A stretch of DNA of 64,000 nucleotides from Piezodorus guildinii (taxonomy: Eukaryota; Arthropoda; Insecta; Hemiptera; Pentatomidae). The notes under the pieces are model-generated. The model was not told where the DNA came from and did not search any database. It saw nothing but the letters and a program-made list of their open reading frames with translations. Positions 1 through 61,400 of this stretch are shown here, piece after piece. The translations under genes were made by a program, and so were the position numbers. Every line of letters begins with the position of its first letter. The first letter of the stretch is position 1. Location: contig CM041293.1 of the NCBI GenBank assembly GCA_023052935.1, positions 171,793,600-171,857,599 on the forward strand. Reading direction: 5' to 3'.

Positions 1-950
1 GGTGCAGGAACACATGCATGAGCATAGTAAATAATTATCCTCGTTACAAGCGAATCACAACCATGTTAACAGATTTACCACTCCCATCGATTAAATACTA
101 ATACATACTCGCTGGCACAAAAATTTTGTTCTCTTACTCCTACTAGTGACGACCCAATCATTGTGATTACGACATAAACACACTAAAACATTACGTACAA
201 AAAGACATACCAATGATTAATTTTTGAAATGGAAAAAAAAAAAATATATATTAGTATGATATATTAGCATATAACCAAAATATTGTTATTTTGTACTGTT
301 TCGTTTTTACTTAGTTTTGTTTTGTACTATAATTTGTTTTGTTTTTACTTTAATCGTTTTGTTTTTACTTTATTTAAAAAAATTTTCCTACTCTTCTAAA
401 AGCAACTTAGCAAAATAAACATTAACCCCTGTAAATCCCAGAAAAAGAAAACATAAAAATTGGTGCAATAAAGTGCAATATAACATAAAACATGAGGGAA
501 GTTTGAGAATAACCACTTGAAAAATTTTGAAAATCTTAATTAATCTGTCCATTTTAATTTTATGTTCTCATTTTTTTACAGTCTTTTGCTTAAAAGCATT
601 TCCTTTGAAAAGAAAATTTTAACATGAACCCTCCACACCATATTACGACCTTTTCCTGAAAGCCCAAAGGGAGATCCCTGAGGCCCCCCTCAAAGGGTCC
701 TGTATTTGCCGAGGCCTCAAACCCTCAGATCGATAAACTCCCCTCCATCAATGGGGGGGCGGCCTCTCCTCCCGCCCCATTTCTAAAACACATCCTTTTA
801 AACGCTTCCTTTTTAATTCTACACTTATATCCTGTATAACAGTAATAAAACAGTAGTAAAAGCGAAAAAGTTGTATTCCTCAAATATATAATTTTTTTGG
901 GTATCATAAAGTTAATCGATAAACACAAAAAAAAAAAAATTTTTTAAAAA
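1..950. other. AT-rich sequence, nothing recognised
   Basis: This stretch has poly-A and poly-T runs, a GTTTT/GTTTTTACTT-rich tract at about 300-370 and a GC-richer island at 655-785 with repeated AGGCC and CCCTC. No coding signal or element end was recognised. IRE1 KEN exons were looked for on the minus strand here and not seen. Confidence 0.5.
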
Positions 951-952
951 AA

Positions 953-1060
953 AAAATCTGGTGCGGGACTTTCACTTTCCTCGATTTTTAAAACAATGAA
1001 AGAATTTTCAAATACAGTTGAGATAAAATATGTGAAACTTTTAAGGGAAATTTAAACAAA
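953..1060 (-). repeat. Family R fragment (right end only)
   Basis: The sequence starts with the family R right terminus in reverse (TCTGGTGCGGGACTTTCACT) and then matches about 80 bases of the R right part before homology is lost. Confidence 0.6.
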
Positions 1061-1159
1061 TTTAATTTATATTAAAACTGGTTTTTTTTAAAAAAAATTT
1101 TTAAAAAATAGACTTTTTTTCCTTTGGAAACCAGTTTGAATAATTACTTTATTTTGTTA

Positions 1160-1318
1160 CTTCAGCCAGAGGGTGGCCAAAATTTGAGAAAAAACTTGGG
1201 AAACTGAGGGGGACTCATCAAATGACCACCATGCATGGGTGTTGGCCCAAAACATACGAATTTTTTGAACACAAGCCCCCCTTGGATTGTAAAGGTACAG
1301 TTTTTTTTTTTGTTTTGG
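1160..1318 (+). repeat. SINE2 fragment, diverged
   Basis: The stretch aligns with the 3' part of the SINE at 11714-11951: GGGTGGCCAAAATTTGAGAA, then a GGTACAG plus T-run end. It is heavily mutated. The sequence from 1319 to 2580 holds nothing else I recognise and is presumably IRE1 intron. Confidence 0.5.
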
Positions 1319-2580
1319 GAATTTAAAAAAGGAAACAATACTTTCCATATAATAATGGGGTTTCTCACTAGTTTGTATAGCATGTATTTTGTTATTTTGC
1401 TAAAAACCCCTCGAGTTTCTACAGTTATTTCCTGATAAAATGAGGGTTTAGCACAAAAGCACAAAAGCATGCTATAGCAAACATAGTGATACCCCTAATA
1501 TAAAAAAATAACTTTTTGTTTAAAGAAAAAGCTGAAAAAGACAACCAAAAATAATAATTAATACTGTACATAATGAAAAAAAACCTTTGACAATTTTTGC
1601 AATATTTTATAGTATAAAACTCTTTTTGATAAAAAACCCTTAAAATTTAAAAACAAAATTTTTTTCTTTTATTAATTTTTTTGAAATGTTGCCAAAAAAC
1701 TGTTACAATTATAAGTTACTAGCTTTTACCTCGCGGCTTGCCCCTACTATTTAATTTTTTTTTTTAATTGCTGCAATCAAAAGTTGTTTTTAATAATTGT
1801 TGGGTGAGGGTTTTACAATATAAATAACCCGAGAGCAGTGAGTTAAACTTTTTTCTATGTTAGAATAATGAAAAAATATTATTATTGATTGTCAGATATT
1901 AATTTTCTCCATTTAATCATAATAAGATACCCGTAGCAAGTACCCATATCCCTGATTACTAATATGACATTTTTGCTTTAAAACATTATATTCTATACCA
2001 TTTTTAACTTCTATGTAACATAAAAGTGTATTTTTTCAACCGGGGGGGTACCCTTCCAACTGAAAACTCTCATTTTTTTTTTTTTTTGAATAGAACTAAG
2101 TTCTATTATCTTTTTAAAACATAAACCTTTTTTAGCCTATTGATCATTTAAAAAAAAACAATAATGAAACATATGAATTTGATAGAAACCTACCCATGGC
2201 TATGAAACGAAATATACCTAAATATATTTGTTATAATTATTTTAGTATCTTTGCTATTACTGATCAGATTAAGACGATTTTGTTTCTAGGTAGTTAGAAA
2301 TTTTATTGTCATTCAAATGAGTGCTTATACTTTTTGCGGATGCGTATGGTTTTTGAGTTATTCGAAAACAAATTTTGTTTTACGTTTTAGAAAAATATTT
2401 TTTTTAATCACTTAGAGGACGAGTTTTCCCAAACCCAGCCTTATTGCACATCTAGACACTAAGACGAACCTCTAGGAAAAGTTTCAGCTTCACAACCATA
2501 GTCGTTTTTGAGAAATTGCGATGACCAGAAAATCGAGTTAAATGGCACTTTCTTTTATAAATATAGATTAAATAGAATAC

Positions 2581-28677
<26,097 letters not shown>

Positions 28678-29835
28678 TTTGTGAAATATGTAAACGTATT
28701 TGTTTCATAATTAAATGAGTAATATTTCACGCAGTTTACAATCGTTTCATTTAGAAGAACTGTAAAATTAAATACTTATATTATCATGTTGAACACAATA
28801 GAGTCATACTATACAAAACTAATGTTCACATCTCAAGATTAAACAACAAATGATGTTAGTGACATCTATCATCTGATTCACCCAAACATAGCCAAAGAGG
28901 TGTGAATGATTTAATCAACTAATTTCCATAGAGCAAAGAATAGCAACTTACAATGTACCTGTCGTTTACGACAATTAAAACTGTATCTTGGCTCAGTGTC
29001 ACTGTTAATATTAGCTACCCTATTGAGAGATTAACAAAAATAAAACTTCTGATTGAACTGATAACGGATCTTAGGTTTGTGTCCAAACGTTTGCTGTGTC
29101 TTTAGTTTTCTCTCCATCCGTTAACATCAGAACGTTCAGCAGATGTGTTTGAAGAAACGCCTTATCCCTGGATTTTCAGTGTGAACGGAAAAAATGTAGC
29201 GCACCTGTTCTGTCAGCTTTCAAATAATTGAAGAAGTAGGCAAGAATCTTGTAGTACGCATGCTATGACAGGGTACTGTGCATGCTCTAGGAACCAAATA
29301 ATCGTTTATTTGGTAATAAGAAACGCCCCTCTCCCCACACGCCTCGATTAATTCACCCGGAGTATTATCATTTCCCACTGCTTTAAATTAATACTCAAAC
29401 CTAAAAAATCTTTTGTAAAAAAGAAAAAAAGGACATTTTGGAAGGGTTTGTTGGAGGTGTGGCAATAAAAAAAAAAAAAAAAAAAGAACAAGAAAGGCTT
29501 ATTTTGTGCCGACGCTTCGGTCTAAATGATGTATTTCGATTTTACATCCCCAATGAACTAAGAATATGCAGAAAATATCATAGAAAAAAAAGTTCTGAGA
29601 GAGAGCTCTGCATTTGATTCAGTTCACATTATTTTGATGTTAATGTATTGCTGAGAATGAGGTGAATTTTATTCCAAAGTAAAATATAATTCTCTATAAT
29701 CCATGGATTACATCGCCTAAGTGGTTTGTGAATAAATTTGGTTACAAAATAAATATATATGGAATAGAATTGTTTTTTTCGAACAACATTGGTTGTCAAA
29801 TGAGTAGGAAAACCGAGATAAAAGCAAATTAAGCA
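28678..29835. other. Upstream region of IRE1
   Basis: This is the 5' flank of IRE1 on the minus strand and should contain its 5' UTR and promoter. I could not identify a convincing TATA box, initiator or ER-stress element by eye. A purine-rich A tract is at 29467-29485, and GTGCCGACGCTTCGGTC at 29500-29516 resembles a decayed piece of the Penelope-like terminal core. Confidence 0.4.
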
Positions 29836-30388
29836 AAGTAATCTGAGTTGGTACCATCGGAGGTGGTGAGCTTAACTTTTTGGAGCCGATCTTTTTTTTT
29901 GTGAAAAACCTAGACATTTTTGCACTTTTTTCAATTTTGCACTTATAACTCAAAAACGATGCTTCCTATTGAAAATATTTTTATTTCAAAATGGAAGAAC
30001 GTTAAATTTCCTCTTGAAAGTCGCCTTAGTTATTGAATTTGGTTCAGTGATATTGCTGCAATCGTTCGTCAAAAATAGACAACTTTTTCCATATTTGTTG
30101 AAAAAACTATTTGGTCAATAAGATAAAGCTATAACTTCGAAACAACCATCCAAATCTGAAAAATGTCATAGAATAAAAGTTGTAGAGCATCAAATTTCAA
30201 GTGTTAAAGCATCTCTTAATTTTAAATTAGGTTGCTACCAACCTTCGAAAAATACCATTTTATCGATTTTCCTCTACACGCGTCCTAGGGCTTGGGAGAA
30301 ATATTTGCTTGATACGTTCTGCAGTGACTGGTGCCGTAGTTTTACTGGGAATAACGATCTCGAAAAACATAAACCATATCATAACTAA

Positions 30389-32701
30389 CTATTTAAATCA
30401 TTTGGTAGAACATTCCTTGCAGGAGGCGACTTCAACGCGAAACACCAATACTGGGGTTCACGATTATGCACACCAAGGGGCAGGAGACTCAGGTCTGCTG
30501 TTACCCAGCTATCATTAACTGTATTTTCCCCCGACAGACCAACTTACTTACCGAATTCTCAATACAAAAAACCTGATGTACTGGACTTTTTTATAGCCAA
30601 AGACTTGACTCTACCTATTACAATTACAACTGAAACAGACCTTGGCTCTGATCATTTACCGGTGAACTTGATGTTGGGGGTAGAAAAATCCTTTGTGGAA
30701 AAAAAACCATCGCTTACATATGGCATCATCAATTGGGACCTTTTTTCTGAACGAATTAATGCCCAGCTGACCGTTCCTAAAGCATTAAAAACCGAAAAGG
30801 ATTTGGAAGAAGCGGTTGAACTCTTCACGACAACTATTCAAGAAGCTGCTTGGTCCTCACAAGAGACAAAAATACGGCAAACAGTAAGCTCGCCGTCCTA
30901 CCCTCAATATATCAGAGACCTAATCAGAGCCAAAAGACGGACAAGAAAACTATGGCAGACCAACAGACTTCCTTCTGACAGACGGCTTTTTAATAAATTT
31001 AACAACGAACTAAAAAGAGAAATACGGAAATTTAAACAAACTAATTTTGACATCTATCTGGAAAACTTAACGACGGATGACAACAGCCTTTGGCGACATA
31101 CTAAGCGACTTCTAAAACATCACGAAGTATCTGTCCCATTGAGAAAAGACGATGGTTCTTGGGCTGTGTCGGACAGAGAGAAATCCGCAATTTTTTCTGA
31201 CCACCTTTCAACTGTTTTTCATCCTCACATAGACTTAACAGACACACAACACGAAAATTATGTCCAAAAATTCTTAGACTCCCCTCTTTCTATGTCTCTT
31301 CCGCCAAAATCCTTTACTCCTTCCGAAGTATCTAGACAGATCATGAAAATGCCAAAAAGGAAGGCTCCTGGTGATGACCTTATCACTGCTGAGGTACTTC
31401 GAAAAATCCCCAGAAAAGCTTTAGTCTTTCTTACAACACTGTACAACGCTATACTTAGGACAACTAAATTCCCTATCCAATGGAAATATTCTATAATTTC
31501 AATGGTACACAAACCCAACAAAGACAAACATAGACCTGACTCTTATAGACCTATTAGCCTTCTTCCGGTATGTTCTAAAATATTTGAAAAACTCTTGCAC
31601 GAACGCATTATTAACATACTGACAGACCAAGACATACTACCAGATCACCAATTCGGATTTCGATGTTCTCATTCCACAACACAACAGCTACACAGAGTTA
31701 CTGACTTATTTTTTACAGCTCTAGAACTAAAACAATACGCATCTGGGGCATTTTTGGATGTTACTCAGGCTTTTGATAGGGTTTGGCACCAGGGTCTTCT
31801 TTTTAAACTGAAACCTATTCTTCCTTGCACATATTATTTAGTTCTACAGTCTTTTCTTCATGACCGTTTCTTCTCTGTCCGACAGGGTTCAGAGACCTCC
31901 CCAATAAAACCAATCTGTGCAGTGTTTCCCCAAGGTTCTATCCTGGCCCCACTTCTCTACTTAATATACACTTATGACTTACCAACAGACCAAAACATCC
32001 TAACTGCGACATATGCCGACGACACTGCTATTATTACGAGAAACACAGACCCAATACAGACCAGTTTGACATTACAACACCACTTGGACAATGTACAAAA
32101 CTGGTGTAAGAAATGGAAATTAAAAATTAACCATGACAAGTCACAACATGTTACATTTACTTTAAGACACGGAACCTGCCCTCCAGTTTATATAGACAAC
32201 CACCAGATACCACAAACAAATACAGTAACGTACTTGGGACTAATCTTTGACAAAAGATTGACATGGGGCCCACACGTCAAAACAAAACGCAAAACTTTAA
32301 ACTTTCGACTCAAATTATTATATTCGATACTACATAAACACTCTAAATTACGCATAAGACAGAAGCTTAACGTATATACCTATTTATTAAAACCTATATG
32401 GACTTACGCATGCCAAATTTACGGACCTGCTAAAAAGACACACATTCAAAAAATACAAACCTTTCAATCCAAATTTCTAAGACTGACAACGAACTCACCA
32501 CCTTATGTTTCAAACGATACTCTTCATACCGACCTACGCATTCCGACTACAACAAACCACATTCGAATGTCGTACAAAAGATTTTACGACCAACTACATG
32601 GACACACTAACCAATTTGTTCAAAATATGGCTACAACTGACATCCCTGACATAACTCGGCGTAGACTGAAAAGGAGTTGGATGAGGGACCTCCTAGCCTA
32701 A
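30389..32701 (+). CDS. Jockey ORF2 fragment: endonuclease end plus complete reverse transcriptase
   Basis: The frame is open from the first base of the insertion to TAA at 32699-32701 (770 codons), with no start codon of its own because the 5' part is gone. The endonuclease end reads LAGGDFNAKHQYWGS and SDHLPV. RT motifs: KAPGDDLITAEVL, SYRPISLLPVCSKIFEKLL, DHQFGFRCSHSTTQQL, FLDVTQAFDRVWHQGL, FPQGSILAPLLYLIY and ATYADDTAII, all with the catalytic aspartates. The thumb has YLGLIFDKRLTWGPH and LKPIWTYACQIYG. No RNase H follows, as expected for the Jockey clade. It has no host role that I can see. Confidence 0.88.
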   Translation, partial: LFKSFGRTFLAGGDFNAKHQYWGSRLCTPRGRRLRSAVTQLSLTVFSPDRPTYLPNSQYKKPDVLDFFIAKDLTLPITITTETDLGSDHLPVNLMLGVEKSFVEKKPSLTYGIINWDLFSERINAQLTVPKALKTEKDLEEAVELFTTTIQEAAWSSQETKIRQTVSSPSYPQYIRDLIRAKRRTRKLWQTNRLPSDRRLFNKFNNELKREIRKFKQTNFDIYLENLTTDDNSLWRHTKRLLKHHEVSVPLRKDDGSWAVSDREKSAIFSDHLSTVFHPHIDLTDTQHENYVQKFLDSPLSMSLPPKSFTPSEVSRQIMKMPKRKAPGDDLITAEVLRKIPRKALVFLTTLYNAILRTTKFPIQWKYSIISMVHKPNKDKHRPDSYRPISLLPVCSKIFEKLLHERIINILTDQDILPDHQFGFRCSHSTTQQLHRVTDLFFTALELKQYASGAFLDVTQAFDRVWHQGLLFKLKPILPCTYYLVLQSFLHDRFFSVRQGSETSPIKPICAVFPQGSILAPLLYLIYTYDLPTDQNILTATYADDTAIITRNTDPIQTSLTLQHHLDNVQNWCKKWKLKINHDKSQHVTFTLRHGTCPPVYIDNHQIPQTNTVTYLGLIFDKRLTWGPHVKTKRKTLNFRLKLLYSILHKHSKLRIRQKLNVYTYLLKPIWTYACQIYGPAKKTHIQKIQTFQSKFLRLTTNSPPYVSNDTLHTDLRIPTTTNHIRMSYKRFYDQLHGHTNQFVQNMATTDIPDITRRRLKRSWMRDLLA

Positions 32702-32851
32702 AATAATAGATCCTGTTTGAATGTCAGGAGGATGCACCACTGGGTGCTGTCTCCCTCATGCCTAACCATGCCATATCTCCTTATAAAATCACATTTGCTT
32801 ATTGTAAACATTTTACAGGTGCAAATAAAATCATTAATAACAAAAAAAAAA
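30389..32851 (+). mobile_element. Jockey-type non-LTR retrotransposon, 5'-truncated
   Basis: The 13-bp direct repeat ATATCATAACTAA at 30376-30388 and 32852-32864 fixes both ends; the 3' end is a short A tail after a 150-bp UTR. The 5' part (ORF1 and most of the endonuclease) is absent, as is usual for incomplete reverse transcription at the target. The perfect duplication and undamaged frame mean a young insertion. Confidence 0.9.
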
Positions 32852-33377
32852 ATATCATAACTAAAAAAATGGAAGCTTATCTCTATATGGGTTAATTATA
32901 TCACATTTAGTAGTAAGTATAAGAGTTCAATTTAATATTCAAGTTAGTCCTAAAATTGCTTCTCTGATAAGTTTCCATCAACATATTCTCTTATACTATT
33001 TATTTTGATTTATAATATTCTTCATATTACGCGTGGGATAATTTAAAAGAAATAAGAGACATTGTAGGGTGGATAAATAGAAATAGGTTTTTGCACCGTA
33101 TTATATTCTGAAAAAAGTGCGAAAAATTCCAGATTTTTCGGCTCCAAAGAGTGGAGCTTACCATCTGCGGTGGTGCAAACTCAGAATACTTTTATTTACG
33201 ACTATTAAGAGGTATTAAAACGGTCGTTCCAAATTGATGCATATCCGCAGATATAGGTATATGACGCGTTCCGTAAATCTGGTGTTAAATATATGCATTA
33301 TTTTTAAAACACACTCTATCGAAGAATACTTTGTTTTAAAACTTTAAAATTTCTATGCCCAAGATCATAAAATGGCG

Positions 33378-33552
33378 ATTCCGAGCTTGTGCATCATCTT
33401 CTCTTCTGCCTGTTCTAGTGCTCTTTGAAGAATCCTGTCTTAATGAAACCTGGATAAACACAATTGGGACCACTGTAACATTGTCCGATTAGCCATAGTA
33501 CCGGACAAGACTAGATTAGCCATAGTACCATAAATGCGGAAACAAACAAACA
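33378..33552 (+). repeat. SINE1 3' fragment
   Basis: It has TTGTCCGATTAGCCATAGTA twice in tandem and a GGAAACAAACAAAC tail, so the 3' part carries a small internal duplication. Confidence 0.65.
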
Positions 33553-33969
33553 TTATTGCAAAAGTAAACAACGTTAGAGTATTTAAAAAACATTTCATCA
33601 TGTTTTACTTTTTAAATGATTTTAGATCGTTTAAAAGCACACTACTAAAAAAAAATGCACTCATGAATTTCGTGTAAACTCATATTTATTATGTCTATAT
33701 AAATAGAAAAATTAAAGATAAAAATCACAAATCTATTTTTATCAATATTCCAGACGCTTTTAAGCTCTGGTGTTCATAAACTAGGAGATGTAAAAGTACT
33801 TTGTATAATCTAGGGCTAGTACTGTTTCTGATGTAGAAATTCATCAAAATCGAGTTGTTTTTTAAAAATTACTTACTGAAATTCACAACTGTATTTAAAG
33901 ATAAGTCAAGTAACTTAAAAAAAAGATAAAATGTCTTGGAACATAAGAAAAACTACTCAATGGTATCAC

Positions 33970-34240
33970 TTCAGAATCACCTGTGGTGTAGTTGCTAGCA
34001 TAACAGCCATCTATGCCCAAGGTCGCAGGTTCAAACCTGGTAGATGGCTCTAGGATTTTTTAATAGTAGTCAAAAATCCTTAGTTATGTAGTTCTTCGGA
34101 GGACTTCTGTACTCTGTTCAACGGCTCTTTGAAGACCTATGTCCTAATTAAAGCTGGATAAACAAAATTTAGGACTCCTACTGTAACATTTTAGCATGAT
34201 AGCAGAAAAGTGACTTTAAATGCATAAACAAACAAAACTC
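33970..34240 (+). mobile_element. SINE1 copy
   Basis: The head has GTGTAGTTGCTAGCATAACA and box B GGTTCAAACCTGG; the body keeps TTCTTCGGAGGAC and AAATTTAGGACTCCTACTG; the tail is AAATGCATAAACAAACAAAA. It lies about 480 bases upstream of the TEX2 start codon. Confidence 0.75.
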
Positions 34241-34721
34241 CAATTTCATTAATTGGAGTTATTATCAATAGCATTCTAAAGCCATAATTTTTAAATATGA
34301 TTAATTTATTTCCTATTTACCTTTAGATTACTAATTTTAATGTTTAAATCAGAATAAAATTTTATTTATAGATAAGAAAAACACATTTCTCATTTACGTT
34401 TTGTTTCTAATACTAAAGCCGAATTTTTTGGGAACACTGAAGCTGTTGACAGTGACAGTTCAATTTTGTACCACTTTCGTATTTGAATTGTTTTTCAACT
34501 TCTCAAAATAGCAATCCAGCCATTAAAGCAATAATCACTTGCTTGAAGTTTCTAACTTAGGAGTGATAGTTGTTGGAAAAGCGTTTCTACACGACGATTT
34601 GATAAAGACCCCATTAGCGTGATAAGATTAGTGATAAACTTGAACTTCAGTTAGTTATGATGTAGTTACAAGATGTGTCGTTGTTTTCGATCCATCGCTG
34701 GTTATTTAGAATGTAATTAAA
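34241..34721. promoter_or_regulatory. Likely TEX2 5' UTR and promoter region
   Basis: This is the only element-free sequence directly upstream of the TEX2 start. No TATA box or initiator stands out. The call rests only on position. Confidence 0.3.
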
Positions 34722-57890
<23,169 letters not shown>

Positions 57891-58139
57891 GTAGCGCTCT
57901 CTGTCTATCTCTCTACCCCAGTTTGAATTTCTTCTTAATGACCCTCATTTTCAAGGTTTCTTTAGGTTGTAAAAATAAACAGAAAATGTAATGAAGTTTA
58001 AAGCTGATGATAAACCCATTTTCATGACAAGAATGACTTAAATATATGCAGAATAATGTATTAAAAATTACAATAAAATACCTGAATTATTCAATCATTT
58101 GTTTTTAAAAGTTTAATGGATATATTAAATATGGATATA

Positions 58140-58205
58140 TATTAGTTGACTGTTGAGAATTACGAGAAGGAATTAGCCCGAGTGGCAGTCAGTAACAATC
58201 AAATA
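58140..58205 (-). repeat. Penelope-like terminal scrap
   Basis: On the minus strand: CTGCCACTCGGGCTAATTCC, TTCTCGTAATTCTCAACAGT. The first half matches the terminal fragments at 36900 and 39395, the second half matches the 3' edge of the RT remnant at 9048. Confidence 0.5.
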
Positions 58206-58473
58206 GTTTAAGTGTTGGCTTCACTACCAGCCGGTCCAGCATGCCCACTACCTCCGCAGTAGTCGGACGCTGTAGGGTTAATTGTGAGCAGTATAGTGTT
58301 GAAACATTTGTTTTTCCTGACGGCAATAGCTCATAGAATATAGAATAACACCCTTGAAATCCCACCAAATGCAAAGTATTATCTTCTTTGGATGCAATCT
58401 GCATTTTGACATTCTTCTAGGAGCCTGACTACTAGGCCTTCTAGTTGCTTTCAATTAAGGCATCATCCTCATA

Positions 58474-61400
58474 TCATCATCATCATCCGTGGCGCTACAG
58501 ACCGATGTGGTCCTTGGCCTCCTCAATAAGTCTTCGCCAGGTGGTTCGGTCTTGAGCAGCCGCTCGCCAGTTGCGGGCGTCAAGTAGGCGAAGAGCATCC
58601 CTGGCAACGGTGTCTTCCCATCTAAGCCGAGGTCTTCCTCTTCCCCTTGTCCGGTGGAGCCTCCCATCCAGCAGCTTTTTGGGAATTTCATCGTCTGGCA
58701 TCCGTACTACGTGGCCATCCCATCGCAGTCTTCCTAAGCTGATTAACCTCATCACATCAGCTTCGCCATAGATCCGGTAGATCTCCAAGTTTATCCTCCG
58801 CCTCCAGCTTTCCCCGATCTTAACTGGCCCAAATATCTTTCTTAAGATTTTTCTTTCAAATATGAGGATATCCCTCTCCTCTTTACCAGTGAGGGTCCAC
58901 GTCTCAGATCCATAAGTTAAGACGGGCCTAATGAGGGTCTTATACAAAAGGCACTTTGTGCGACGGGTGAGGTAGGCACTTCTCAGGTGCTTTCTGAGGC
59001 CAAAATAGCACCTGTTGGCTTTGAGGAGACGCTGACTTGTTTCCCCGGAGATCCTATTTCCACAATTTACTACTGATCCGAGGTACACAAATTGGTCAAC
59101 GCTCTGGAACGCAAATGGGCCCATTATCACAGGATGTCGGTCTGCAGTCTCTGTTCCCGGCCCAGCTCTCATGTATTTTGTCTTCTCCTGATTGATGTGC
59201 ATCCCCATATCCTTCACTGCCTCCGCCAACCTGAGGAAAGCATCTTCTAAGGACTCAAATGACCTTGCGACAATGTCCAGGTCGTCAGCAAAGCCGAGAC
59301 TTTGGACCAGCCGATTGAAGATGGTGTCCGAAGTCTGTATCCCTGAATCGGGCACTACCTTTTCCAAAGCCAAATTGAACAACAAACAGGCGAGGCCATC
59401 ACCCTGCCTAACACCTTTTGCAGTTTCGAACTGTGGAGAGAGGTCCGTTTGAATGCGTACAGTGCACCATGTGTCATCCTGATCAGCCGAACCAATTTCA
59501 GAGGAACTCCAAGCTCTACCAATGCTGCGTACAACTTCGGCCTTTTTATGCTATCATAAGCACTCCGGAAGTCCACAAATAGATGATGGGTAATCATTCT
59601 GTACTCCTGGGACTTCTCGAGAATCATTCTCAGGCCAAACATTTGATCCGCTGTTGATTTACCTCCCCTGAAACCAGCCTGATATTTACCTATTTTTCTC
59701 TCGGCAAATGGTAGAAGCTTACCATAAATGACGTTGGAGAGAACCTTGTAGGCGCACTGTAAAAGCGATATGCCACGGTAATTAGAGCATTCCAGGATAT
59801 CACCTTTCTTGTGGATTGGATGAATAATGGCTTTCTTCCACTGTTGAGGCATTTTCTCTTCGGTCCAGACTGTGAGGATTACGTTGTAGAGGGCTCTCAT
59901 AAACTCATCTCCACCATGCTTCAGGAGCTCAGCAGGAATCTCATCCTCACCTGGAGCCTTATTGTTATTGAGTCTTTTGACAGCCTCTTCGATATCATCA
60001 AAGGTAGGTGGGTCGGGAGTTTCGGTATCATCTGTACCTGGTATTTCCCACTCCTCTCGGTCTCCCGCGTTTAAAAGAGTGTCGAAGTGACGGGACCATC
60101 GAGCAAGAACTTCATCCTTTCCCGTGGCCATGGACCCGTCTTCATTTCTACATGCCTTGACACGTGGTTTAAAGCCGGCCCTACTCTTATTAACCTTTTG
60201 ATAAAAGATTCTAGATTCTCGTAGATTGCTGTGCTCCTCTATTTCCTCAAGCTGCTTCCTCTCCCATTCCCTTTTTCTTTTACGGTGAAGCCTTTTTTCA
60301 TCTCTCCGCCTATCTGAATACTCCTTGGATGCTCCTCTGGTGTGTCGCTTCTGAACCATGTTTTTGTACGCTTTGTTTTTATTTTCTGTTGCAATCGCAC
60401 ACTCTTCGTCAAACCATTGAGACCGCACTCTTCGTTCCTCATTCCCAAGAGTTTCCCGGGCCACTCTTTTAATTAAGGACGAGAACGCATTCCATTGCTC
60501 TTCCACAGGCCCATCTGGTACACCATTTTCCACGATTGCTTCATCAAGCTTCTGACTGTAATCTTCACTAACATCCGGCATTCTCAGTCTGGCTGTAGCT
60601 ATTCTCTCTCTCTTCTTTCCCATGGATTTCCTAACGTTTGATATCCTGGCTCTCATTTTGGACACTACCAGGTAATGGTCGGTGAACATATTAGCCCCTC
60701 GGTATGATCTGCAGCTCATCAAACTGGATCTGTACCTCCTACTGACCAATATTTGGTCAATCTGATTCACCCTCTTACCATCCAGAGAGCGCCATGTACC
60801 TTTGTGAATCCTTTTTCCAGAGAATAAGGTGCTTCCCACAACCAAGTCCTTTGATGCGGAAAAGTTAATGAGCATACGTCCATTATCGTTAGTTTCGTAG
60901 TGGAGGCTATATTTTCCTATGGTCGGCCTAAAAACTTCCTCCTTGCCGATTTTGGCGTTGAAGTCCCCCATGATGATCTTAATATCACTCCTCGGACAGC
61001 TGTCCAGAGTCCTGTCTAGCTGATCGTAGAATTCTTCTTTCTCATCTTCTGGGGCTACCTCAGTGGGAGCATAGCAACTCAGGACAGTGTAATTGTAGAA
61101 TTTTCCCCTCAATCAAATAACACAGATTCGATGGTTAACTGGAGTAAAGCCTATAACAAGATCTCGGGCTGCTCCCCTGACCACAAACCCAGTACCAGAA
61201 ATATGCTGCTGATCGTGGCAGCTGTAGTAGATGGTGTGGGACCGCTTCTCCAGGACCCCTCTTCCCCTCCACCTCACCTTCTGTAGAGCGACCAGGTCTA
61301 TTTTATAAAGGTCCAGCTGCTGTAGGAGTTGCCGAAGCGAACCCAGTCTATGTAAAGATAAAATATTCCATTGGGCAAATGAAAGATCCATATGACAAAT

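Larger units (their letters stand above)
29836..33194. mobile_element. TIR DNA transposon split by a Jockey insertion
   Basis: The left end reads AAAGTAATCTGAGTT, CGGAGGTGGTGAGCTTAACT, TTTTGGAGCCGA and later TTGCACTTTTTT. The right end, on the other strand, reads AAAGTATTCTGAGTT, CGCAGATGGTAAGCTCCACT, CTTTGGAGCCGA and CGCACTTTTTTCAG. The inverted repeat covers at least 60 bp and perhaps 90. Without the Jockey insertion the element is about 0.9 kb, with no ORF, so non-autonomous. It occupies the IRE1-TEX2 intergenic region. Confidence 0.7.

Noticed and set aside
655..785. GC-rich island as a possible exon or CpG promoter
   Set aside because: No conserved protein in any frame, and no splice sites that join it to IRE1; the frame at 725-928 has no features.
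30309..30518. 69-codon frame upstream of the Jockey ORF
   Set aside because: It crosses the insertion boundary at 30389, joining host or TIR-element sequence to retrotransposon sequence in a wrong frame.
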